Below, in pieces: positions 10,471 to 22,802 of a stretch of DNA of 64,000 bases. Under the pieces are notes generated by a model that was not told the origin of the DNA, searched no databases, and saw only the letters and a program-made list of their open reading frames with translations. The stretch covers positions 6,324,001 through 6,388,000 of the forward strand of contig OX579641.1 in assembly GCA_951230915.1 (NCBI GenBank), read 5' to 3'. The position numbers and the translations under genes were made by a program. The stretch comes from Antitrichia curtipendula. Its lineage: Eukaryota; Streptophyta; Bryopsida; Hypnales; Leucodontaceae. The first letter of the stretch is position 1. The number at the start of each line of letters is the position of its first letter.

Positions 10471-11280
10471 CCCCTAAAGCCCCGAGGTCTTTTTTCCATC
10501 AAAACACACTTAAAACTGCCACTTCTATTGCAAAGAGCAAAAAACTATAAAAATTGTTTTTTTTTGCATATCTAACCGTAGGATCTTATACTAGACTAGT
10601 ATAAGAATGTATGCAAGAAATTTCAGAAACTTTGACCTCATAGATTGCAAGATATTTGCATTCAAAGTGAAGAAAACAAGTTTTTTTGCAGCTTGCTTGA
10701 CTAGATTTATGGGCTTTGAACCTATTTAACTTAAATTTTTTGTATTGCTGATTTTGATTTTCTAAGATTATATGTTGAATAATTCAGTTGAGAATCTAGG
10801 AAAAAAAATTCAAGAAAGAAACACTAAATTTTCACTCATTAAAAAATTGTTAAATAGAAGTAGGTTCAAGATTGAAGGAATAACTAAATCGTTAATAGCT
10901 CAAAGGCAAAATTGAAATACCATAATCCGAACGGTGAGATTGTTCTAGCAAGCAAATTCAACCTTGTCTAACATTTTTTTTCTGAAAATTGAAAAAAATT
11001 CCATTAAAAAATGAATCCTAAAGGTTATTTTTTCAAGAAGATGCTTAGATTGCCCGAAAAGCTAAGATTGTCCATAACTTTTTCAGTTTTAGTCCAAATA
11101 GAATGAATCAAAGCTTCAAATGTACACAAAAAGACATAGATTTTGGAAAAAATATTTAAAAAATTTATTTTGACTTTTTGTGATTTTTTTGTATTGCCCG
11201 CCAAACTCTATTTTTGGCATAACTTTTTCTCCCGGGCACCATTTGAAATAAAAATTATATATCCACAAAGCTCCACAAGC
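10471..11280. mobile_element. CCCCTAAAG-family element, right end missing
   Basis: TTAA at 10467-10470 is followed by CCCCTAAAGCCCC and the family blocks TTTTTTCCATCAAAACACAC and AAACTGCCACTTCTATTGCA, then GTAGGATCTTATAC. The CTCCCGGGCACC block at 11230 also belongs to the family. No GGGGTTAA right end is found; the sequence passes into the GTCGCC array of the next gene near 11300. It is probably truncated at the junction with the island. Confidence 0.6.
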
Positions 11281-11334
11281 GGCCCTAAAAAGAAGAAAAA
11301 AATTGCACACATGCTTACCCATGGACCATGGTCG

Positions 11335-11500
11335 CATTCTACTGGAGTCGCGGTCGCCCCAGAAAAGGACGTGCAGTCGCCTGGCGGGCACCCAAAGTCG
11401 CCCTTCATGGGACCCGCGGTTGCCCTACTGGACCCGCGGTCGCCCCCTCAGCTTGTACCCAAGGTCGCCTCTGTACCCGAGGTCGCCCTCACCCACAACC
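11335..11500. repeat. CGCGGTCGCCC minisatellite at BED/hATC gene promoter
   Basis: About eight spaced GTCGCC-type cores (GTCGCGGTCGCCCC, CCCGCGGTTGCCC, GGACCCGCGGTCGCCCC, CCCGAGGTCGCCC) lie immediately upstream of a TATAAAGC box at 11511-11518. That box is about 230 bases before the ATG at 11745. Confidence 0.75.
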
Positions 11501-11744
11501 CCTCTTGGACTATAAAGCCTGAAGGGCAGCCATTGCCTCTCATCTTGCTCCGGTGATAAAGCTCTTGTCTTGAATCCTCTAAAGAGGCTTCCTATGGACG
11601 TTTAGGTTCTTCGGAGGGCAACAACCTAGCTTTGAGAGGTTCATAGGACCACTCTTGGCGGGTGGCTTTGTCATTACTTCTTTTGATTGGTCCGGTTTTT
11701 TCGATAAAGTAATTTTTCCGTGAGACCCATTGCGGATCTGCAAG

Positions 11745-14700
11745 ATGGCTGGCCGAGGTGTTGGGAGGACAACTCCTGCTAACGATACACGTAGGGCCAC
11801 AAAGGAGTGGGACCCTTGGCTCATAACGTGCACTGAAGGTGATGCCTCCTTGTATCCAAAGAAATGCAGATTCTGTGGGTGGAGCACAGTATTTGTACGG
11901 AAGAGGGCATTGACTCACTTTGGATTTGGCGCCACACGTAGACAGGATCTCTGTCAACGTATCCCTCCAAACGTATTGAAAAAAATTTAGGAACTGTATG
12001 GGGGTTGTTCCAAAATTCATGAGCTACGAAGAAATGTACGATGCGCCGATTGCACTCAATGCAGATGATGGTGTTGTTGGGCCCCTTGTTGGGCCTGAAG
12101 TGGAGGTGGATTTTGAAGGGTCCGGGGACCCTAGTCGTACGAATGAACCATCGACTCCTAATCCAGACTCAATAGATTCTACTCCAGCGATAGTGGAGAG
12201 AAGGAGGAATGTGCCTTCCATTTCCCGTCAAAGAAGTATGGATGAAGCATTACAATTGGCCCTTCGACAGAAGTTAGATAAAATGTGGGCTTCCTTTTTT
12301 TATGAAGCCAACATAGCCTTTAACGTCGTGCGACATCCTGCGTTTATAAATGCAGTGAAGGAAACCGCTATAGCTGGATTTGTGTATCAACTGCCATCAT
12401 ACAATGCAGTGCGTACGAAAATGATAGATGTGAAAAAGGCAGCTGTAGAGAACATGGTCTCCCAGCGGACGAGGAACTCTATTGACCAGTATGGAGCGAC
12501 TATTTGTTCAGATGGATGGTCTGATACCAATACTTGTCCTTTGTTGAATATGATGCTCGTATGTCCTACTGGGGATGTTTTTTTGGGCTCGGTGGATAGC
12601 ACAGGGGTGAGGAAGGACATTGCCTACACCACGGATATTATGGCACAATACATAGACCATGTTGGACCAGCAAACATTGTTCAACTATGTACGGACAATG
12701 CCGCAGTAATGACAGGGGCCATGACAAGGTTGCAAGAAATGTACCCTCACATGTATAAACAAGGGTGTGCAGCACACATTTTGGATTTACTTTTGGAAGA
12801 CTGGGGAAAGGAAAAGAAGGTGATTGAATTGGTGGAGGACTGTAGGAAAATTTGCACGTTCATCAAAAAATATCAGCTCACTTTGGCTCTGTTTCGGAAA
12901 TATTCACCAAACAAGGTGTTGAGACTCCCTGCCTTAACGCGGTTTGCTTGCAACTTCCTCATGGTAGATCGTCTCGTGGATTGCAAGCAGGCGTTGCACA
13001 ACGTGATTTTGGATGAGACGTATGCGCCTTTTGAGATGAGTTTGTTTCAGCGGAAGAATGGATACATAGTTCAAGAACGAGCCATGCGTGCAAGACAAAA
13101 CATTCTTTCAGAAGCGTTCTGGGTGAAATGTGAGAATTTTCTGCACATGGTACAGCCTGTGCTCGTTGCTCTTTGAGTGTTTGATGGGAAGATCCCGACA
13201 ATGCCCAAAGCTTTGATGGTGATGCAGAGCTTGAAAGAGCACGTGTACTCTTTGAGGAATGGGCCTTTTTTTCTAGACCCCGCGATTGCAGACAAGTACG
13301 AGAAGTAGTTTGACGCTCGTTGGAAATTGATGCTTACAGATTTGCACTATGCAGGTGCACTATTGAACCCATATTTGCTTGATATAGCAACCATTCAAAA
13401 CAATGGCGAGGCCAAATCTGCCTTGAATCGAGTCATACGAAAACTCAGCGAGCCATTGGGAGTGTCACCTATGGAGGCAATGAGTGAGCTTGTGGAATTC
13501 AAAGAAAAGACAGGTCCATTTGACCCTTTGATGGAGGCTCCTGATATCACTCAAGGTACACTATTGCCCCATCAGTGGTGGAACCATGTGGGTGGTAATG
13601 CTCTCCCGAAAATTGCAAAGAGAATTCTATCTTTGACATGCTCAGCATCTTCATGCAAAAGGAATTGGAGCATGTATTCGTTTGTACACAGTAAAGTGCA
13701 AAATCGCCTGGCCACATCCAAGGCGGAGGCATTGGTGTATATTTACGCCAACAGCAAGCTCAAACGTGAGAAACGTGGACACAATCCTGCCCTTTTTTAC
13801 GATAAGTACCTAATGGATGGAGATATCGAGGAAGAGAACGAGGAGGCATTGTCTTCGGGTGACGAAGATGACGTGGTTTCTAGAGTTGGTTGGGCTGCCG
13901 ATAATCGTATGGAGGAAGAAGAGCGCTTGCATGAAAATCTTTGGGTTGGAATGATGCCTGCTGTTGTTGACCTCCCGCCAAGACGACGTTACGGCCACAC
14001 TTTTACGGATGGTAATGATGAGAACAATTCTGGTGAAGAGGAGCCCCTACGTACACCAGAACGGAATCGCGTCTTTGCATGGGATGAAGCTCCAACCGCA
14101 TATTCACCGCTACCGAGGGAAAGAACTTTTGATGACAACAACAAAGGCGTACAAAATCCAGTGCTTGCACCAGAAGAGCCTGCAAGATCTCCAGTACTAG
14201 CACATCCGTCTTCAAGCATGCCAATAAATCTCCGGAGCGCTGCACGAGTTATTGTGGAAAGTGAAAGAGAAGAAGAGGCAGTACACATTGATGAGGTTGT
14301 ACGTGAGGGGTGCCCAATTCCTGTAGTAGTGAATGCGCGTACCACCCGAATAACAGAAACGGTGGAGTACGATTCAGATGTGCCTCTACAAGCTATTCTG
14401 AATTTGAATCGTAATGCACCTTTAAATCAAGGAGCAAGTCAGAGCGTGGCTACGGTCACAAGGTCTATTCCAACCCATCTACCAAGGCCGCCGATGCATC
14501 GAGGTCCACCACGGACCATTGATGAGGAAGTCCATGCCTCAGCTCCGCAACCCACTCAACCTTCATCAACGTTAGCCCCAGGGGCATCATCATTGGGCAT
14601 GCGTAGACACAACAGTGGAGGAAGGAAGCGTATTAGGAGGGTTCACGAGGTGGTCCATAGAAATCCTAAACGTCCAAATCAAGTTGTCCAACGGTTCAGC

Positions 14701-15021
14701 ATGGGGGCGGAATGTTCCAATCAAAATGTCGGTCAATCAAGTAGAGGAGGGCGACACCGTACACCCAACACTGATGGAACCACGGACGTGTTGAGGCGCA
14801 CGAAACGACTGGTGCAAACAGAGGGCGTTGCCGGTGTAGATACTAAAGTGCGGAATCTGAATTCAGAGGTAGAACGAGAGGTACGAAACATACCAGTGCC
14901 AAGAGAAGAAGACGAGAACGAGAGCTTGACCGACAACGAGAATAGGGAAGAGTCGCATGAAGATACAGACCCCAACGCCGATGAAGTGTCAAATGATGAC
15001 GACTTTGATCCTAGTGAATAG
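11745..15021 (+). pseudogene. BED-finger / DUF659 / hATC transposase-like gene (set 1), broken
   Basis: ATG 11745 opens a BED-type zinc finger (WDPW, CRFC, TH, then QRIPPNV). The frame shifts by one in an A7 run near 11980-11986; reading six A would join it to the frame holding 11998-15021. Then come DUF659 (about 12400-12800; YGATICSDGWSD, VQLCTDNAA, GCAAHILDLLLEDWGK) and a C-terminal hATC dimerisation block (about 13570-13760; WW, KIAKRIL, RNWSMYSFVHSK, RNRL, ALVYIYANSKL). In-frame TGA 13174-13176 falls where the set-2 copy has Arg; another in-frame stop is TAG 13306-13308. The usual SSCER of hATC reads SSCKR, so the candidate catalytic Glu is Lys. An acidic tail of about 400 residues follows hATC, much longer than in ordinary hAT transposases. 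Domain order is that of hAT elements; no hAT termini were found. Confidence 0.82.
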
Positions 15022-15500
15022 ATGTGGAGATAGTATAGTACTATTGTAAGGATTCAACATACGTTTTTTTGTATCGGAAATTTGTAGATGAAGATTATAA
15101 TAGATTAATAGTTTATGTGTGATTTTTTTGTACATCCTCATATTAAAGTATGTGAGGCTGAGAAACATATAGGAAGGTTTGAATTTTTTTGGAGTGTGTA
15201 GACTTTCACAAGCATTGGAATGGTGACCATAACAAAGTAGTAGGAAGTGCAATGCAATTACAACTTCATTTGTATACCCCGGACCTAACCCATATATATA
15301 TAAGTTATTAATGTAATTATAATAATTATTGTGGACTTGTATTGGATTTTGTGCATTCGTTCAAATGAGAGGAATTGAATTCTACATTTCATGAGGTATA
15401 TTATTCAAAATTGCAAATTGTATAAGCCGTTATGAATAAGCGGCCAATGTAATGCTTTTTAAGCATGTAATTTTAAGAAGATTTTAATAGATGTCATGTT
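15022..15500. other. 3' flank of BED/hATC gene
   Basis: AT-rich sequence with a short TATATATA run near 15290. No gene recognised. Confidence 0.45.
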
Positions 15501-15504
15501 CAAT

Positions 15505-15785
15505 TACAGCAGAGACCACCCGTGGTTGCCGCCTGAATCCCCCCCAACCGCTGTCGCCTTTGGACCCGCAGTCGCCCCACACACGCAACCGCAGTCGCCC
15601 ACACACTGGGTACCCGCAGTCGCCCAACCCATCCTCCACCCGCGGTCGCCCATAGACATTGGACCCGAAGTTGCCCATGCAGACCCGAAGTCGCCCCACT
15701 TATAGAAGCCGTAGTCGCCCAGGTACTTGGACCCGCGGTCGCCCTACCCCGATCCGCACTCGCCCTAACCCACAGTCGCCCAAGC
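15505..15785. repeat. CCGCAGTCGCCC minisatellite downstream of BED/hATC gene
   Basis: More than ten imperfect units of the type GGACCCGCGGTCGCCCA or ACCCGCAGTCGCCC, ending near 15783. It lies 0.5 kb after the set-1 BED/hATC gene. If the gene is part of a mobile unit, this could be its distal array; no gene follows it on the right before the duplicated segment starts at 15991. Confidence 0.8.
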
Positions 15786-16029
15786 TGACGTGGTTCTGTC
15801 TTTCCACGTCACTGCGGACAACCAGACACGTAGGACAAATCCATTTACCATGGGGTAAAAAACTTCCAAATCCTAAATTTTTTTGCGACGCATTTGTCGC
15901 CTATATTCGACACATGTCATACACGACACGCGACGCGACACGTCTAATACGTCACCGAAACCCGGAAACTCGTCCGACAAGACAACCCTGTTCGCAACCC
16001 TCCATAAGGGCCAAAAAACATGTAATGAT

Positions 16030-17400
16030 TAAAGCTCTTTATTTGTGCCAGTTTTGTGGTGTTTGAACCTATGGATATAAAATGATTGAATTTCAAAGTT
16101 TTTCTGGATTAAAAAATTAGAAAATTATTTTCACTTTTATTTTACCAAGAATGCAACCTTCCACACTTTGTTGTGAAAAATATTGAATTTCAAAGTTTTT
16201 ACATATTACAAATTATAAAATTATTTTACTTTAATTTTGGCTACGGCAACGACATAGGACACACTAGTGGATGTTGAAATTTGGAATTTAACAAAGCCAC
16301 TCCATCTACTGCAATTGCTATCGAAAGTCCATAGAATTTGAAAAGTAAATCTGAAACAAAAATGAAAACAATTTTGAACCATAAATTGGGTTGGAATCAC
16401 ACTTTAAGTCTACTTCATTAGCATTTCAGATATACATATTCATACCTTAAGTTAGGTTGTTTGTTTTGTTTATTATGTTGAGATCTCGAGATTGTGCGTC
16501 CCTCGGTTGTGATTATGGTAATGTTGGGAAGCCCTCATCAAGGAGGGGTGCACGGGCTTATAATTTTCACAAATGGTGGAAACACTAAATGGTTGATAGT
16601 GTATACAAAACATCAAACTCTTTGTATGATTTTCAATTTTGATTACACTAGTATGCCATGTGTTGTTGTCACAGCCAAAATAAAAGTAAAAATAATTCTT
16701 TAATTCATAAAAAATTAGAAATTCAATAACTTTTACACTATAGGGCCAAATGCCATGAAACAAAGCCCATGCATTCCATCTAGTAGAGAGCTTTTCAACG
16801 CTACCAAGAATAAGATTGGAAGATGCATAGTTCTTGACATCTCACCATCACAAACAAACAAATTCATTTAAGGTCTTGATATGAGAGGTTGTATTCTAGG
16901 TACAAATAGAAAACTTCATACATGAAGGAGTGCAAGGGCTTTGTTTTGTGGTGTTTGAACATGCAATGTGAAAGTTATGTTTTTCCAAAATAAAAAAGAA
17001 CTTAAATCAATTTTCTAATTCTTAAATACTTCAAAATTTAATAATTTTCACACTATAGGTCCAGAATTCGTACACCCTTCCTTACATAGAGCTTTCAAAG
17101 GTATCAAGAGCACAATCCGAGAACTTATGACTTTTTAGATCTCGATGTATCAAACAAAACAAAAGAAACAACCTAATTCAAAGTATAGACTAGTACGCTA
17201 TGTTTTGTTGCAACTACCAAAATACAAGTGAAAGTAATTTTTTAATTTTTAATTGAAAATAACTGTAAAATTCAATATATCTTCTTTCATGAGTTTGAAC
17301 GTTATGAAACAAAGCCCATGCACCTCTCCTTATTGAGGACTTTCCGGTAGTACCATGAACGCAACCGGAGGATGCACGGTCCAAGAGATTTTACCATGGC
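16030..17400. repeat. Dispersed inverted-module repeat (GTGTTTG / CATGAAACAAAGCC family)
   Basis: Alternating copies of a TTTGTTTTGTGGTGTTTGAAC block and its inverse (CATGAAACAAAGCCCATGCA) separated by AT-rich linkers with TTGAATTTCAAAG. Related blocks occur at 27715-28500, 50560-50830 and, as the duplicate, 51100-52440. No coding capacity; the nature of the element is unknown. Confidence 0.6.
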
Positions 17401-18152
17401 AAACAAAAAAAAATAGAACTAAATAGCCTAACTTAAGGTATGGATAGTAGAATATTTTTTTCAAAAACTTTAAACTAGGTTAATGTAGAAAACCAAACTA
17501 ACTTTCATCTCCAAAAACATGTTTGAGATTTCAAGCCTCCAAATCAAAAGTTATTTCAAGAAGGGTTGGAAGGACATTTTCTTTGACATTTTCAAACATC
17601 CTTTCTAAGCATTTTCAGAGTCTCACAATCACAGATGGATTTTCAACTTTAGATTGATTTTCCAAATTTTCTTAATTCAAAAGATTTTTGAAGAAAGTTA
17701 TTCTACTATGCCCAAATGAGGTCTAAAGTATGCTTTAAATATAATTTTTGGATTTTTGACAATGAATGGTGAAGCCCTCATCTTCAAATTGTTCCATATT
17801 TATTTATTTATTTATAATGAAGAAAAATATATTCATTTTTCATTAAAAAATCTCTTAGTGGTAGATGGTCAAATGATAGATTGATATGGAATTCAATGGA
17901 TTGTTATTGGATTCATTAGATTTTTGACAAACCATCTTTACATTTATTTGTAGATTCAGTTGTCTAGTCCCAAAATTAGTAGGAAAATTTGGCACTTTTT
18001 ATATTAATTTAAGCTAAACTTGCTATCCAAGTACAACAGTGTGCAAATTGCCTTAAATTGATGAATTGCCTTCAACTTAGTACTCTTGGAGTTCTTGAAC
18101 CAAGTTGTAATTTTAGTTTTCAGTTTTTAACCAATTGCTTTTGCAAACTTAA

Positions 18153-19087
18153 CCCCTAAAGGACCAAACACCGTTTTTTGACAACATAGCGATTTTGGGC
18201 AACTCACTGTGACCATAATTTTTCTTTCTGTTCTTTGAAATTTTCTCAGAAGATGTGCCCAAGGAGTAGCTTTAAGGTCCAACAATTTTCGTAACTTTTA
18301 ACTACATGGTTAAAAAGTTATTGCATGATATGTCATTTTCATTGTTCGGCGGGCAGCCGGGGCAGCAAAAAAAACTTCTTTAAAAATCACTTTAAAAAAA
18401 AACTAAAATTTGAAATTGGTTCTTTAGATTTATATGTACGTTGGAGGCTTTGAATCATTCCATTCCGATCAATGAGTCAAAAGTTATGAGGATTCTTAGT
18501 TTGACGGTAGTTATGGAATCTCTACTCTAAAATAAACTTTGGAGTCCTTTATTTAACACGATTTTCAATATTTTTGAAAAAAAATAAAAACATTGGATGT
18601 AGATTGTTTATTACAACATTACAATCGTTGGGATTGGCATTTTTCAATTTCATAAAAAAATTCTTGACAATTTAGTGTTTTGAATCATTCTCTACCTCTT
18701 CCTACTTACTATTTTTTTCCTATATGTTGTACAATTCCAAATGATCTGAAATTTTTCAAGCATGTAGCCAACTTGCCTTGAAGAATAAATCCAAAGAGTA
18801 ACCATCATTTTGGACATTTTTTCATACAAATGTGACCTTGTGAAGGGCAGCTGCCTGTTTTTTCGCAAGGACAAAAAAAGGATTTTTGTCAATTCAAACG
18901 CTATAATCTTGCAATCCACTTGGTGAAAAATTCTGAAATTTTTTCCACATCTTCTTAAACAAGTTTACTACAAGATCCTACGGCTACAAGTGTCCAAAAA
19001 TGTTTTTTTTCTAAAATTTGGCACTAGTATTAGAAATGGCAGTTCTAGAGCGGTTTTGGTGAAAACATAGTCAAAAACCTTTAGGGG
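18153..19087. mobile_element. TTAA-flanked CCCCTAAAG element with proven empty site
   Basis: TTAA (18149-18152), CCCCTAAAGGACC ... CCTTTAGGGG, TTAA (19088-19091). The duplicated segment at 53458-53461 has a single TTAA with matching flanks (GCAAAC before, AAAAATGAT after the next base). The insertion therefore happened after the segmental duplication and made a TTAA target duplication, as piggyBac-type transposases do. The element is 935 bp and non-coding. It is close to 34699-35645 along its length (shared GACAACATAGCGATTTTGG-like and AGAAATGGCAGTT blocks). Confidence 0.88.
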
Positions 19088-19580
19088 TTAAGAAAAATGA
19101 TCAGAATGCTAAAAAAAATAGGTTTTATACTAGATTAATTGACTAAGCCTAGATAACAACCAAATGACCGTGAAGAACCAACAAATGACATGTGTTAATA
19201 AGGACAAAAAGTTGAGTCACCCCATAAACTCCTTAATTGTTCACTAGAGACTTTACCTCCTACCACCCACTTGTATAAAGAGCATGCCTTTTCATCTCTA
19301 AATATTCACAATAAATGATTTTCAAAGCTATGTGAGACAAATGTCAAATATATTTTATTTTTAAAAATTTAAGGCCAAATTTTGAATATAAAAACCAGTT
19401 CTAACCGGCTATATCATCGGGCTATTCAACTAGGAACTAGCGGGAGCTTGTTTGGGGCAGTCAAAATCCGCTTGTTTTCTTATGGAAAAATGATTAAAAA
19501 AATGTTTTTTTATAATTGGTTCATTTCATATACTTCAAGTTTTCCATTTGATTTATATGACCTAGAACACTTAAATTTAT

Positions 19581-19704
19581 GACATCCTCCACTAAAGAGC
19601 GTATTATGATTAGCAATGACAAGGCTGTGGACGTGGAGCATAATGCAATGCGGTGAGTTGCGAGTCTTGCATTCTCATTACACTTGGTAGGAGGATGTCA
19701 TCAA
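19581..19704. repeat. Short inverted-repeat unit, ATGACATCCTCC ends
   Basis: About 124 bases bounded by ATGACATCCTCCAC-TAA and its inverse TTGGTAG-AGGATGTCAT. An equivalent unit is at about 54448-54570 in the second duplicate. The interior is less AT-rich than its surroundings. It could be a small MITE or a structured non-coding sequence. Confidence 0.5.
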
Positions 19705-20331
19705 TGAATTCATGAATACATTTGAATTCCAATAAATTTACAAATTTATAAATTACTATTTTTTACTCTATTATTTTGATTGTGGCAATGAAAGAGGACA
19801 CACTAGTGCTTCAATGAAGTCTAAAATTCTACTTTAGACACAAATCTTCTTATTGACTTAACTATGAATAATTGAGTTCCTACTAAATAATCCCAGTGTA
19901 TACATTTTTCAGATAGATTGTTTTATTTCCTATGACCCCACTTGTATAAAGATGGTAGATGGTCCAAATGATAGATTGGCATTAGACTCTTGGATTCTTT
20001 GAATTCAATAAACCATCTTCACATTAATTTGCAAATTCAATTGTCTACTTTCAAAGTTAGCAAAAAAATTCAGCACTTTTTAATACTAATTTAAACCAAA
20101 ATTGCTACTTGAGTACGATAGTTTACAAATTGCCTTCAATTGATGAATTGCCTTCAACCAAATTAGTATTTGAATTGAGTTGTAATTTTATTTGTTGGTT
20201 TTTTAGCCGATTGCTTCTGCAAATTTAAGAAAGATGACGAAAATGCCTTTAATATTCTATTTCTTCAAGGTTCTCTATTGACTTTCACACTGGGAACTAT
20301 CCCCTTACTCTCTTAGTACTGTTGCAATATT

Positions 20332-20523
20332 ATTTCAATGGTTTTATACTTTAATATTGAAAATATACTATTCAAGTACAAAAACAGTATTGCAACAATG
20401 TAGTTTCAATAGGAATAGTGTATTCCCATTGAAACTTTATTGTTACAATATAGTTTTTGTACCGTAACAATATACTTTCAATATTGGACTGTGAAACCAT
20501 TGAAACAATATTGTTTCAATGGG
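20332..20523. mobile_element. Palindromic foldback repeat upstream of GST copy 1
   Basis: Two arms of about 85 bases centred on AGGAATAGTGTATTCCC near 20420 pair over nearly their full length (CAATATTATTTCAATGG pairs with CCATTGAAACAATATTG). The counterpart is at 55187-55380. A foldback MITE is likely. It would form a long hairpin if transcribed. Confidence 0.75.
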
Positions 20524-20920
20524 GGGTTACTTTCTTGATGAGTTCTTCAAAATAATCATCCGTCCAAATCCATCCATCCAAAATCCATCAATCCTTCCCT
20601 ATAAACTCGCTGCCTTACGCAGATGTAAAGTTGAAAACTGACGTCATCACAATTTTGTCATCTTTACCTGCAGTCCTGCACAACAGTCATCCCACACACA
20701 TGCCTTGTTTTTCACCCGCCATCTGCCATCCGCTTGGCCAGGTGGCGGGTCGTCACTTGCTGCTCTAAGTATCCTGGTTTCAAGGCACGGCTCCGCTGCC
20801 TCCCTTGCACACATGCAGCTTCCGCCATGCCCTGCCAAAGCAAATGAAATACTACAAACCTCTTCTGTTGTGAGGGAGGGAGTTTACCCAGAGCTGTAAA
20901 AAACTTGTAAGTTTCCAAAA

Positions 20921-21221
20921 CTATACTAAAATTGGTAAATAGTGTTGGCAACACTAATTTTCTCACCTAACACTAATTGTGATTTGCGAGGTTAGTGTTA
21001 GAACATTATTTACCCATTTCAACACTATTTTAGCTCTATAGTAAAAACTTTGACGACGGGAGGCAGAAACTGTTAGAGTTTCTTAAGAAAGGTTTAAAAT
21101 TGGACTGCGGGAGTTAAGTGCCCATACACTATTTTCACATAAGTTGAAAAACAGTGTTGTGGATAAAAAACAGGGAATAACACTAATTATCACCCAACAT
21201 TATTTACCAATTTCAGTGTAG
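20921..21221. mobile_element. MITE in the GST copy 1 upstream region
   Basis: Ends are CTATACTAAAATTGGTAAAT and the inverse of CTACACTGAAATTGGTAAAT. An inner TGTTGG/CACTAATT palindrome is also present. The element is about 300 bp and ends about 210 bases before the TATA box. It is also present in copy 2 (55786-56086), so it predates the duplication. Confidence 0.75.
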
Positions 21222-21428
21222 CTGCAACCTGGCGTCCAGTAAGAAAACTCCACCTGGCGGTGCTCAAAAGTCCGCCAGGGCTCATACCGCCAGCCCACTT
21301 TTGTGAGCATGTGCGTGGGCTAAGTAACGACCCAGAGTCCCAGCTTCTCTATTTCAAATCTCCCAAATTAAAGGAAGCTGCCGAGGGACCTCCCTTCCCG
21401 ATCGCAGCTAGCCTTGATTGTTTCTCAA

Positions 21429-21436
21429 CTATAAAT
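21429..21436 (+). promoter_or_regulatory. TATA box of GST copy 1
   Basis: CTATAAAT at 21429-21436 lies about 134 bases before the ATG at 21570, with no competing TATA element closer. The spacing fits a leader of about 100 bases. Confidence 0.6.
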
Positions 21437-21569
21437 CCCAACCAAATCTGCAACACAATCCATCTCCTCTTCCACAAATTGTCCACACTCAGATCTCACT
21501 TTCATCAGTCTTGCATTTGCATTTGGGTTCCATTTGAGGTTCCATTTGGACTTGCAGCATTTGGGAACC

Positions 21570-22802
21570 ATGACGATCACTTTGCACGGAGCGGCGTACT
21601 CGACTTGCACGCAGCGAGTTCTCACCACGTTGGAGGAATTGGGCGTCGAGTACAAGCTGGTGACCGTGGATATGACAAAGGGCAGTCACAAGAGCCCCGA
21701 GTATCTCAAGCTTCAGGTATTGAAGCATGATCCCCAAGTTTGCGCACTCTTGGACGCGATGGTCGTGTGTGTCGGTGACGAGGAGTGTTAAGAGTTTCGT
21801 GGGACTTTCAGTGCAGGTGCGATCTTGTGCCGGTGGATCATGTCATGTTGGTTCGATGTTAGTGTTAAGAATGGTGTTGGCAGGGATGGATTTGGGGGTT
21901 GGGTTTAGGTGTGTTTTGGGGGGTGATTCGGTTTGTTGCTACTCAGGAACACGGAAATGCGAGTGTAATTCAGTCCTGTCCAAGAGTCGGTACAAGAGAA
22001 GTTCTCGGTTTAGGGTTTAGGAAATGACCATTCCTGAGAGCCCGCAAGAGAACTAATCCTGTGGTTGTTGGATGCGCAGCCCTTTGGAGTGATTCCGGCA
22101 CTCACGGACGGCGACGTTACCGTCTACGGTAAGACTTGATCATTCTTTTTCTGTGAATACTTCCTTCTGTACTCACATTGCCCTCCTTCGTTTCCAGAGT
22201 GCCCAGTTCTTTTCTGTGAGTCCTTCCTTCTGTAGTGACTCCTTGGTTGATCACTTCTTCTTTCTGTGACTCCTTCCTCTTGTACTGAATCCTGAAGTTG
22301 TTCATTTCTCTTCGACGATTACTTCTTTCTGTCTTTATGTTTTCGTGTTTGATTTTCAGAGTCTCGTGCCATCGTCCGCTACATCGTGGACAAGTACGAG
22401 AACAAGAGTTTGGTCGGGAAGACCTTGAAGGAGCGCGCCCTGGTGAATCAGTGGTGGGAAGTGGAGGGCCAGAACTTCAACCCCCCTACATCGTCCATCG
22501 TGTTCCAGCGCGTCTTCACTTCGTTGTTCGGCTTGACGAGCAACGAGGAGGTCGTGAAGGAGCAAGTGGCGAAGCTGGAGAAGCATCTGGACGTGTACGA
22601 GGCCCATCTGGCCACCAGCAAGTACTTGGCGGGCGATTTCTTCTCTTTGGCGGATCTGTCGCACCTGCCTTACGCGTTTCTGCTGGTGAATGCTGCGGGA
22701 CAGAGCGAACTTTTCACTTCAAGGCCTCATGTTAACGCGTGGTGGAAGGATATTTCTTCACGACCCACGTTCCAGAAGGTTCTGGCACTGCAGAAACAAT
22801 GA
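21570..22802 (+). CDS. Phi-class glutathione S-transferase, copy 1 (3 exons)
   Basis: Exons 21570-21716 (147 nt), 22080-22128 (49 nt) and 22360-22802 (443 nt) join to 212 codons; both introns are GT-AG. The 147/49-nt pattern is typical of plant phi GST genes. The N-terminal thioredoxin-like domain has HGAAYSTCTQRVL with candidate catalytic Ser11, HKSPEYLKLQPFGVIPALTD (cis-Pro loop) and the glutathione-binding ESRAI created across the second splice junction (E66-S67). The helical C-terminal domain includes the GDFFSLADLSHLPY capping-box region. The family conjugates glutathione to electrophiles in the cytosol, giving detoxification and stress roles. No targeting peptide is seen. The encoded protein is identical to copy 2. 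No break is seen, so it should be functional. Confidence 0.95.

Noticed and set aside
11978..11990. Programmed ribosomal frameshift at the A7 run
   Set aside because: The set-2 copy breaks at different places, and simple gain of one A explains the shift. No conserved slippery site is seen between copies.
22009..22020. Telomere-like TTTAGGGTTTAGG in GST intron 1
   Set aside because: Less than two full units within an intron; no evidence of function.
21260..22735. ORFs of 145-156 codons over the GST gene
   Set aside because: They read the exons in the wrong frame or antisense; the spliced phi GST accounts for the coding signal. The same applies at 56125-57600.
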